From JALHRI01 sp044351685 (lineage in GTDB: Bacteria > Pseudomonadota > Alphaproteobacteria > Rickettsiales > UBA3002), in the NCBI GenBank assembly GCA_044351685.1, contig JBILFK010000030.1, forward strand, positions 1 to 13,582: DNA of 13,582 nt. Direction: 5' to 3'. Both the position numbers and the translations under genes were made by a program. Shown here one piece after another: positions 8,000 through 13,582 of the stretch; within the stretch, counting starts at the first letter, position 1; each line of letters opens with the position of its first letter. The notes below the pieces were generated by a model, which worked only from the letters and a program-made list of their open reading frames with translations, was not told the DNA's origin and ran no database searches.

Positions 8000-8027
8000 T
8001 TGCTAAGCGCAAAAAATCTCCTATATT
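8000..8027 (+). promoter_or_regulatory. Candidate sigma70-type promoter for rpoD
   Basis: TTGCTA (8000-8005) and TATATT (8022-8027) are separated by 16 nt. Transcription would begin near 8034 and give a leader of about 26 nt before the ATG at 8060. This suggests rpoD can be transcribed independently of dnaG. It overlaps an in-frame TTG that could otherwise be read as an earlier rpoD start, an argument against that start. Confidence 0.45.
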
Positions 8028-8059
8028 CCACGCGTTACACCTTGAACATGGACGACATC

Positions 8060-10516
8060 ATGGCCGCTAAAAAGCCCACTAAAAAACTTGCAAAACCCCA
8101 ACCAGCCAAAAACAAACCCGCGCCCAAGCTTGTAAAAAAAACCGCCGTGGCAGCGAAGAAGAAGCCTGCGGCAAAACCCGCACCGAAAGCGATAAAGAAG
8201 CCCGCACCAAAAGTGGTGGCAAAAAAACCGGCGGCGAAGCCTGTAGCCAAAGCGGTAAAAAAACCCGCGCCGAAAGTGGTGGCAAAAAAACCGGCGGCGA
8301 AGCCTGTAGCCAAAGCGGTAAAAAAACCCGCGCCGAAAGTGGTGGCAAAGAAACCTGCGGCAAAGCCCGCACCCAAAGCAAAAGTTACCAAGGCGCCCGC
8401 AACCAAAGCCGTGGCAAAAAAGCCGTTGCCACAACCGCCCGCAACCAAAGGCAAAAAGCCAGAGCAAAAAAAACAAATGGAGCTTGCGTTAGCACCAGCA
8501 GCCAAAGGTAAAAAAGCTGCCCCTGCAGCAGCCCCTGTGGCCAAAGGCAAAGCAAAGCCTGCCGTAAATTTTGAAATCACCGATGCGCTGGAACAGAAGC
8601 TGGTGAAAATGGGCAAATCAAAAGGTATTCTTACCTATGACGACATTAACAAGCTGCTGCCATCGGAAGCGATCTCGCCCGATATGCTGGATGAATTAAT
8701 CACCCGCCTTGCCAAGAAAAACGTGAAGGTGATTGAGCTTCCCGAAGTCGATGACAAGGTGGATGTACCATTTGTTTCCGACGATGACGAAGATGCGCCG
8801 GTGGTGGGCGAAGGCTTTGTGCTGGAATCGGAAACCGCAGAGAAAGAAGAAGAATCGTACGGTCGCTCGGATGACCCTGTCCGCATGTATTTGCGCGAAA
8901 TGGGTAACGTAGAGCTGCTTTCACGCGAGGGCGAAATTGAGATCGCCAAACGTATCGAAAATGGTCGCGAGATGATTATTTCGTCGTTGTGCGAAAGCCC
9001 AACCGTGATGAACATGATTCTTGAATGGCGCGACCGCCTAAGCAACGGCGAAATGCTGCTGCGCGAAGTGATCGACCTTGATGCCACCTATGGTGCCGGC
9101 ACCGAAGAAAAATTTGCCGATGCCCAGCGCGAACAGGAATCGGCCATTGGTGGTGAAGAAGAGGAAGAAGCCGACGAGTACGATGCGCTTGAAGGTGGCC
9201 GCAAGGAGCAAGTAGAAGAAGATGACTACGATGATGAAGCCGTGCTTTCGCTGGTGGCGATGGAGCAGGAATTATTGCCGCAGATTCTTGAGAAGTTCGA
9301 CGACTTTGCCAAAATGACCAAGCAACTGCGCAAACTGCAAGATAAAAAGCAGGGTGTTGCCATGGGCGAAGACACCAAAGTGACTGGTGCCGAAGAGAAA
9401 AAATATATCGAGCTGCGCCGTCAGATGGTGGAAATTATGCTCTCCATCCGCTTCAATAATATGAAGGTCGATGAGCTGATGCAGCGGCTTTATGGCATTA
9501 ACCGCCGCCTGATTGCGCAGGAAATGCAATTGCTGAAACTGGCCGAAAAAAATAACGTGAAGCGCTTAAGCTTTCTGCAGAATTATAACGGCCACGAACT
9601 TGACCCAGATTGGCTAAAAAATGTCGCCAAGTTGAAGGAAAAAGGCTGGAAAGAGTTTGCCGAAAAAGAAAAGACAAACGTGGGCGAAATTCGTGGTGAG
9701 GTTTCCAAGATTGCCACCGAAACCGGGATGGATATTGCCGAGTTTAAACGCGTGGTGACGGCGGTGAGCAAGGGCGAGCGCGACGCCAGCCGCGCGAAAA
9801 AGGAAATGATCGAAGCGAACCTGCGCTTAGTGATTTCGATTGCTAAAAAATACACCAACCGTGGTTTGCAATTCCTCGATTTGATTCAGGAAGGCAATAT
9901 CGGCCTGATGAAAGCGGTGGATAAATTTGAATATCGCCGTGGCTATAAATTCAGCACCTATGCGACATGGTGGATTCGCCAAGCCATTACGCGTTCGATT
10001 GCCGATCAGGCGCGCACGATTCGTATTCCCGTGCACATGATTGAAACCATCAACAAAATTGTGCGCACCAGCCGCCAGATGCTTCACGAAATGGGCCGCG
10101 AACCCACACCGGAAGAACTGGCCGAGCGCCTAGTGATGCCGATTGATAAAGTGCGCAAGGTGATGAAAATTGCCAAAGAGCCGGTGTCGCTCGAGACCCC
10201 GATTGGTGACGAGGAAGATTCACACCTTGGTGACTTCATTGAAGATAAAAACGCATTGCTGCCGATTGATTCAGCGATTCAAAGCAACCTGCGCGAAGTG
10301 ACCACGCGTATTTTAGGTTCGCTAACGCCGCGTGAAGAGCGCGTGCTGCGTATGCGCTTTGGTATCGGCATGAATACCGACCATACGCTTGAAGAAGTGG
10401 GCCAGCAATTTAGCGTGACGCGTGAGCGTATTCGCCAGATTGAAGCGAAAGCATTGCGCAAGCTGAAGCACCCTTCGCGCTCGCGCAAAATGCGTAGTTT
10501 TCTGGATAATAACTAG
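8060..10516 (+). CDS. rpoD: RNA polymerase primary sigma factor RpoD with a Lys/Ala/Pro-rich N-terminal tail
   Basis: This is the housekeeping sigma factor that directs RNA polymerase to -35/-10 promoters. With the ATG at 8060 it has 818 residues. Region 1.1 starts near 172 (ITDALEQKLVKMGKSKGILTY), and region 1.2 near 270 (DPVRMYLREMG). A long acidic non-conserved region follows. Region 2 is near 579-660 and includes GLQFLDLIQEGNIGLMKAV and YKFSTYATWWIRQAI. Region 3 follows, and region 4 (about 743-818) has SLTPREERVLRMRFG and the helix-turn-helix VTRERIRQIEAKALRKL. Residues 1-169 form an extra tail of Lys, Ala, Pro and Val with no Arg and no acidic residue before Glu135, resembling histone H1 tails. 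The tail is partly encoded by 63-bp tandem repeats. An upstream ATG at 8048 and TTG at 8000 are in frame; GGA lies 7 nt before 8060. NDUFA12 follows after 10 nt. Confidence 0.96.
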   Translation: MAAKKPTKKLAKPQPAKNKPAPKLVKKTAVAAKKKPAAKPAPKAIKKPAPKVVAKKPAAKPVAKAVKKPAPKVVAKKPAAKPVAKAVKKPAPKVVAKKPAAKPAPKAKVTKAPATKAVAKKPLPQPPATKGKKPEQKKQMELALAPAAKGKKAAPAAAPVAKGKAKPAVNFEITDALEQKLVKMGKSKGILTYDDINKLLPSEAISPDMLDELITRLAKKNVKVIELPEVDDKVDVPFVSDDDEDAPVVGEGFVLESETAEKEEESYGRSDDPVRMYLREMGNVELLSREGEIEIAKRIENGREMIISSLCESPTVMNMILEWRDRLSNGEMLLREVIDLDATYGAGTEEKFADAQREQESAIGGEEEEEADEYDALEGGRKEQVEEDDYDDEAVLSLVAMEQELLPQILEKFDDFAKMTKQLRKLQDKKQGVAMGEDTKVTGAEEKKYIELRRQMVEIMLSIRFNNMKVDELMQRLYGINRRLIAQEMQLLKLAEKNNVKRLSFLQNYNGHELDPDWLKNVAKLKEKGWKEFAEKEKTNVGEIRGEVSKIATETGMDIAEFKRVVTAVSKGERDASRAKKEMIEANLRLVISIAKKYTNRGLQFLDLIQEGNIGLMKAVDKFEYRRGYKFSTYATWWIRQAITRSIADQARTIRIPVHMIETINKIVRTSRQMLHEMGREPTPEELAERLVMPIDKVRKVMKIAKEPVSLETPIGDEEDSHLGDFIEDKNALLPIDSAIQSNLREVTTRILGSLTPREERVLRMRFGIGMNTDHTLEEVGQQFSVTRERIRQIEAKALRKLKHPSRSRKMRSFLDNN
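8186..8374 (+). repeat. Three tandem 63-bp in-frame repeats inside rpoD
   Basis: Units run 8186-8248, 8249-8311 and 8312-8374. Each encodes 21 residues of the pattern KAxKKPAPKVVAKKPAAKPxx. Units 1 and 2 differ mainly in the first third, while units 2 and 3 differ mainly in the last third, so long exact stretches are shared across unit borders. That is the signature of recent unequal exchange or slippage. Because the unit is a multiple of three, copy-number change would keep the frame. Confidence 0.92.
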
Positions 10517-10526
10517 GAGAGGCGCA

Positions 10527-10892
10527 ATGGCTGCAACCTTTGGAACCCGTTGGTTTACCTTATGGAACGGCAAGCTTGTAGGCAGTGATGCTTTTGGCAA
10601 CCGCTATTTCGAGGAAGCACGTTTGCGTAAAGGCAACGCCCGCAAAAAACGCTGGGTGATGTATAATGGGCTTGCCGAGCCTTCGAAAGTGCCAGCAGAA
10701 TGGCATGGCTGGTTGCACCATACGCTCGAAACCCCACCAGATGCGGCGCGCCAGAAACGCTATTTCTGGCAAAAGCCGCATATCCCCAACCTTACCGGCA
10801 CCGAGGGGCGCTATTTGCAGCAAGGCCATCTGCAAAAAGGTGGGCAGCGCGCAAAAAACAGCGCCGATTATGTGGCATGGAAGCCTGAATAG
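10527..10892 (+). CDS. NDUFA12-family NADH:ubiquinone oxidoreductase accessory subunit
   Basis: The 121-residue protein matches the bacterial NDUFA12 (17.2 kDa complex I accessory subunit) family in size and motifs. These include GTRWFTLWNGKLVGSDAFGNRYFE near the N-terminus, RRW-like KKRWVMYNGLAEPSKVPAEWHGWLHH (39-65), and the PPxxxxxxxFWQKPHxPNLTGT segment. The C-terminus is rich in Gly, Gln and Lys and ends DYVAWKPE. The subunit stabilises the peripheral arm of respiratory complex I at the cytoplasmic face of the inner membrane, and is characteristic of alphaproteobacteria and mitochondria. A strong ribosome site, AGGAGAGG (10515-10522), overlaps the rpoD stop and lies 4 nt before the ATG. 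This gene is therefore probably translated from the rpoD transcript. mlaD follows after a 120-nt spacer. Confidence 0.9.
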   Translation: MAATFGTRWFTLWNGKLVGSDAFGNRYFEEARLRKGNARKKRWVMYNGLAEPSKVPAEWHGWLHHTLETPPDAARQKRYFWQKPHIPNLTGTEGRYLQQGHLQKGGQRAKNSADYVAWKPE

Positions 10893-10898
10893 CTTTCG

Positions 10899-11002
10899 GG
10901 TTTCAGGTGTTGGTTTCCGTAACCTGCCCATGGTACATTTTACTGAAACCGCTTTATTCTTCACGCAATCTTGCTAGAACCTGAATGCAGAAACCTGAAA
11001 CC
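10899..11002 (+). repeat. Nested inverted repeats in the spacer before mlaD
   Basis: GGTTTCAGGT (10899-10908) is the exact inverse complement of ACCTGAAACC (10993-11002). Inside it, GGTTTC (10912-10917) pairs with GAAACC (10945-10950). AACCTGA also occurs three times (10978, 10992, 10999). The right arm ends 1 nt before the mlaD ribosome site GAGGTG (11004-11009). The structure could fold in the mRNA leader, or be a worn small palindromic element. No protein is apparent in this 120-nt spacer. Confidence 0.55.
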
Positions 11003-11012
11003 TGAGGTGCGT

Positions 11013-11522
11013 ATGGCCAATAATATGATCGAAACCGTAATGGGCGCTGTAGTGCTTACGGTTGCAGGCGGATTTCTCTATTTTGCCTATAGCAACAGCA
11101 ACATTAAGCCGGTGGAAGGCTATAGCGTGACCGCCAATTTTTCGAATATCGCTGGGATTGGCCTTGGCAGTGATGTGCGCGTGGGCGGCATTAAAGTGGG
11201 GGTGGTGGAATCACTTACGCTTGACCAAAAAACCTATCAGGCAAAAGCCCTGTTTCGTATCAACGAGGAAATTAAATTGCCCAAAGATTCTTCGGCATCG
11301 GTGCAGAGTGAAGGGTTGATTGGCGGCAAATTTGTGGCGATTGAACCCGGCGGCGATGAAAACAACCTGAAGCAGGGCGATGCCATTACCCTTACGCAAT
11401 CGGCAGTGAGCTTAGAAGAAATGATAGGCAAGTTCGTGTTCAGCGGTGGCGGCGTGGGCGACAAAAAAGACGGCAATGCAAAATCTGAAGGCAGCATCAA
11501 TAATAGCTTAGGCCTTGAATAA
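11013..11522 (+). CDS. mlaD: MlaD-type MCE domain lipid transport protein
   Basis: The 169-residue product has one N-terminal membrane anchor (about 8-26) and a single MCE domain (about 36-113) with YSVTANFSNIAGIGLGSDVRVGGIKVGVV and SEGLIGGKFVAIEPGG. A short Ser/Gly/Lys-rich tail follows. MlaD forms the periplasmic hexamer of the Mla system, which moves phospholipids between the membranes and keeps the outer leaflet asymmetric. The ABC partners MlaE and MlaF are not in this window. The ATG at 11013 has GAGGTG 3 nt upstream; an in-frame TTG at 10971 would add 14 unrelated residues and is not used. Its TAA overlaps the next ATG by one base (TAATG), indicating translational coupling to the DUF2155 gene. 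Confidence 0.9.
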   Translation: MANNMIETVMGAVVLTVAGGFLYFAYSNSNIKPVEGYSVTANFSNIAGIGLGSDVRVGGIKVGVVESLTLDQKTYQAKALFRINEEIKLPKDSSASVQSEGLIGGKFVAIEPGGDENNLKQGDAITLTQSAVSLEEMIGKFVFSGGGVGDKKDGNAKSEGSINNSLGLE

Positions 11523-12427
11523 TGCTAAAATCGACGGTTGCTGCCTGTGGAATTTTGCTGCTGTGCGCGGCGCCCGCTGCGGCGCAAACGCCGCCCGGCC
11601 TTTATTCCACCAAACCTAACCCCGAGCCACCGCTGGCCGCACCTGCAAAAACGCCGTTTGGCATGCAACACCCCGATGCAGCGCCGCCGCCCATGAATAA
11701 TAGTGGCCTGACCGCGATGCCGACTGCCGTGCCCGATTCGCCGCAGCAGCGCTTTGTGCCTACCATTCCAGCCGATACACCCGGGCTGCTTACGGGCGGC
11801 AACGCACCTGCGGGTGCCACGCCCGGTGCGCCACTCACCCCCAACCGTTATCAGCCCACGGTGCCGTTTGGCCGCGCTAGCGCCGAAGCCTTAGCGCCTG
11901 TGCCGGTGGGCCCACGCACCACCGTTGCAGCACCGGTAGAAAATATTGATGCCGGTGAGGTGGGTATTGCCGACCCCGCCGAAGTGACCAGCGAAGATCT
12001 GCCCCCCGCCGCCGTGCAAGACCCCACCGCCACGACCCCACAATCGGGTGCGGTGTTTGCCGAGGAGCCTGTTGATATTGGCCCGCGCGAAATGATTTTG
12101 CGTGGCCTGAATAAAGTGACCGCGCAGGAACAGGAAATTCGTGTGGTGGTGGGCGATACGGTGCGGTTTGGCCAGCTGGAAATTACCCCACGCGCCTGCC
12201 GCAATTCGACGCCAGAAAGCCAGCCGGAATCGGCTGCACTGGTGGAAGTGGCGGAATTACCCCCCGGGGTGGATGCGCCAGAAGAGGGCAAACCTGTGTT
12301 TAATGGCTGGATGTTTGCCTCGAGCCCTTCGCTTAGCGGGTTGGAACACCCCGTGTATGATGTAAGCGTGGTGGGCTGCGGCGAAGCCAAAGAAGTGGCA
12401 GCCACCCAAGCAAAACCCGCCGAATAA
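11522..12427 (+). CDS. Exported DUF2155-domain protein
   Basis: The 301-residue product begins with a clear signal peptide (hydrophobic core 7-17, probable cleavage after Ala21 in PAAA-QT). Residues 23-180 are a low-complexity Pro/Ala/Thr-rich stretch likely to be disordered. The DUF2155 domain occupies about 181-290 and shows ILRGLNKVTA, VVVGDTVRFGQLEITPRACR, PESAALVEV and NGWMFASSPSLSGLEHPVYDV, ending near Cys286. Cys226 and Cys286 are the only domain cysteines and could form a disulphide. The family is alphaproteobacterial and its function is not established. The constant linkage to NDUFA12 and mlaD suggests an envelope role. The linker is longer than in many homologues. Start overlap with mlaD (TAATG) shows coupling. 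Confidence 0.88.
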   Translation: MLKSTVAACGILLLCAAPAAAQTPPGLYSTKPNPEPPLAAPAKTPFGMQHPDAAPPPMNNSGLTAMPTAVPDSPQQRFVPTIPADTPGLLTGGNAPAGATPGAPLTPNRYQPTVPFGRASAEALAPVPVGPRTTVAAPVENIDAGEVGIADPAEVTSEDLPPAAVQDPTATTPQSGAVFAEEPVDIGPREMILRGLNKVTAQEQEIRVVVGDTVRFGQLEITPRACRNSTPESQPESAALVEVAELPPGVDAPEEGKPVFNGWMFASSPSLSGLEHPVYDVSVVGCGEAKEVAATQAKPAE

Positions 12428-12459
12428 CCCCCTATCTTCACATAACTGTCACACAAGCG

Positions 12460-12480
12460 ACTGGCCAGTTTTGGTATAGT
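12460..12480 (+). promoter_or_regulatory. Extended -10 promoter with adjacent palindrome
   Basis: TGGTATAGT (12472-12480) is an extended -10 element (TG-n-TATAGT). Just upstream, ACTGGCCAGT (12460-12469) is a perfect 10-bp palindrome placed where a -35 region or an operator would sit. No good -35 hexamer is visible. Transcription near 12487 would give a leader of about 28 nt to the ATG at 12515. The palindrome might be a regulator site or chance. Confidence 0.35.
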
Positions 12481-12514
12481 GACAATAATAACAAACAACG
12501 AAATCGCACAGAAC

Positions 12515-13582
12515 ATGCCCAGAAGAATACAGCTTTTTAATCCATCTCAGCCTGCAGAACAGCCGCAAGGCGATGGTCTTCCTGTTGGCATTGAAGGCAA
12601 TAACCCAGGCAATATTAAGGCAAGCGGTAACCAACACCCTGGCCAAGTAGGTGTTATTTACAGTGATCGGGGAACAGCCTTTAAGCTGTTCAGAACGATG
12701 GCCGATGGCGTGGCTGCTCAAGCAGAGCTTATTATGCGCTATCAGGAAAGTGATAGATTCACAGGAATTCTTGCAAATCATGTGCGTGCGCTAGAGCAGC
12801 GTAACCCTCACTATGAGGATATGCAGCGTTATCGCTCGGGTATGAACGCGGCTGATGGCATTAATAACCTGGCTGAATTGATTATTGTGTACGCGCCACC
12901 AACGGATGCTAACCGTACCGATCAGTATATCGAATTTGTTGTGAACGATGTGCAACGCACTTTACGCCAACGTGCTGCAACACTTCGCAGCAGCGGCAAT
13001 GAAGCACAGGCTGCAGACCTTGAACAGAAAGCAGCAAACTTTACTGGCCTTACCAATTTTAATTTACGTGAAGACCCTGTATTGCTTGCCGCAGTGCAAG
13101 AAGGCATGATGAAAATGGAGATCGGTACCAACCGCTTTAACCAGTATGTTGGTCGCAATAACGTTGACGAAGGTGTGCGCAGCATTACCGGTATGTCGCG
13201 TGAGGCTTGGGCATCACGGTTTAGTGACATTGATCCCGGCAGACTACCAGCAGGTGTTGATGCAAACCCTTACGGGCAAACACGCGAGGAACGTGAGCTT
13301 CCGATCCCAGCGGAACAGGAGCAAGATAACGCAGCTCAAGATATGTTTGGGCAAACGATTTTAGGGTTCCTTGCGCTGCTTTTTGCAGCAATGTTCAACA
13401 TTAACCCAAACACACAAAGCCAGACGCCAGCACCAAATGGAACGGGGCAACAGCCTTCTACCACCACCGGACAATTTGCTGATGTTTCTAGCGTTTTCTC
13501 GGCGGATTCGAGGCGTTTCTTTGATACAAATGGCGATGGCAGAGTGTTAGCGAATGAAGTGCATTACCTTTTTTATGACCTA
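12515..13582 (+). CDS. P5-like domain protein with membrane segment and EF-hand loop (5' part, runs off the window)
   Basis: A frame of 356 codons is open from ATG 12515 to the last base with no stop, so the gene is truncated by the window edge. Residues 25-205 resemble the domain annotated as phage 'structural protein P5', a putative muramidase-like protein. The segments are EGNNPGNIKASG (28-38), GTAFKLFRTMADGVAAQAELIMRY (53-76), AELIIVYAPPTDANRTDQYIEFV (120-142), and NFNLREDPVLLAAVQEGMMKMEIG (181-204). A hydrophobic stretch (about 280-296) follows, then a Pro/Thr/Gln-rich linker. DTNGDGRVLANE (337-348) is a canonical EF-hand loop with Asp, Asn, Asp, Gly and Glu at positions 1, 3, 5, 6 and 12. 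No signal peptide is visible. The ribosome site is weak; GTG 12479 is an alternative start. Codon use is more AT-rich than in the genes before it, hinting at acquisition. Its role is unknown. Confidence 0.7.
   Translation, partial: MPRRIQLFNPSQPAEQPQGDGLPVGIEGNNPGNIKASGNQHPGQVGVIYSDRGTAFKLFRTMADGVAAQAELIMRYQESDRFTGILANHVRALEQRNPHYEDMQRYRSGMNAADGINNLAELIIVYAPPTDANRTDQYIEFVVNDVQRTLRQRAATLRSSGNEAQAADLEQKAANFTGLTNFNLREDPVLLAAVQEGMMKMEIGTNRFNQYVGRNNVDEGVRSITGMSREAWASRFSDIDPGRLPAGVDANPYGQTREERELPIPAEQEQDNAAQDMFGQTILGFLALLFAAMFNINPNTQSQTPAPNGTGQQPSTTTGQFADVSSVFSADSRRFFDTNGDGRVLANEVHYLFYDL

Noticed and set aside
8000..8059. Earlier rpoD starts at TTG 8000 or ATG 8048
   Set aside because: The TTG overlaps the likely promoter and neither has a spaced ribosome site. 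The ATG at 8060 gives the natural MAAKK start with GGA 7 nt upstream.
8186..8374. CRISPR-like or satellite repeat
   Set aside because: The 63-bp units are contiguous with no spacers, and their period and content encode the sigma-factor tail in frame.
8021..8616. Long minus-strand open frames rich in Gly, Phe, Ala and Arg opposite the rpoD tail
   Set aside because: They are antisense readings of the Lys/Ala/Pro repeat codons. The strand has no ribosome site and the plus-strand frame continues into conserved sigma regions.
10971..11012. TTG start for mlaD at 10971
   Set aside because: It would add residues encoded by the AACCTGA repeats. The ATG at 11013 has a good GAGGTG site and gives the usual short N-terminus before the membrane anchor.
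12449..13364. Short open frames on both strands at the right end
   Set aside because: They are shadows of the 356-codon plus frame from 12515, which has coherent domain motifs and no stop.

Overview
This window looks like chromosomal DNA of an alphaproteobacterium of moderate GC. The main reasons are a bacterial NDUFA12-type complex I accessory subunit followed by mlaD and a DUF2155 gene, which is a typical alphaproteobacterial neighbourhood, together with dnaG, rpoD, a frataxin homologue (CyaY) and an alphaproteobacterial-style PBP1A. I cannot place it more finely. I see no tRNA, rRNA, IS element or CRISPR array. Coding density is very high, and no stretch over 300 bases lacks a gene.

Layout from left to right. 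(1) 2-406: the 3' end of an OmpA-like peptidoglycan-binding protein. (2) 2523-410, minus strand: cyaY followed 2 nt later by an MsbA-like exporter half-transporter. (3) 2627-4852: a bifunctional PBP1A, convergent with and overlapping a YgjP-like metallopeptidase on the minus strand (5558-4842). (4) 5721-7580: dnaG, then a small minus-strand membrane-peptide gene (7794-7582) that separates dnaG from rpoD. (5) 8060-12427: rpoD, NDUFA12, mlaD and a DUF2155 gene in one direction, with a 120-nt spacer before mlaD that holds inverted repeats. (6) 12515 to the right edge: a long open frame with no stop in the window. It encodes a phage P5-like domain, a hydrophobic segment and a canonical EF-hand loop.

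The genes are mostly housekeeping. They cover envelope assembly (PBP1A, OmpA-like, MlaD, DUF2155, exporter), replication and transcription initiation (DnaG, RpoD) and iron/respiration (CyaY, NDUFA12). The less ordinary items are four. RpoD carries a roughly 169-residue Lys/Ala/Pro-rich, histone-H1-like N-terminal tail encoded partly by 63-bp tandem repeats. A glycine-zipper peptide gene with its own perfect TATAAT box sits between dnaG and rpoD. Nested inverted repeats lie just before the mlaD ribosome binding site. The P5-like/EF-hand gene lies where alphaproteobacterial synteny would often have another housekeeping gene. I do not see a complete new multi-gene system. The best leads are the terminal gene and the sigma-factor tail.
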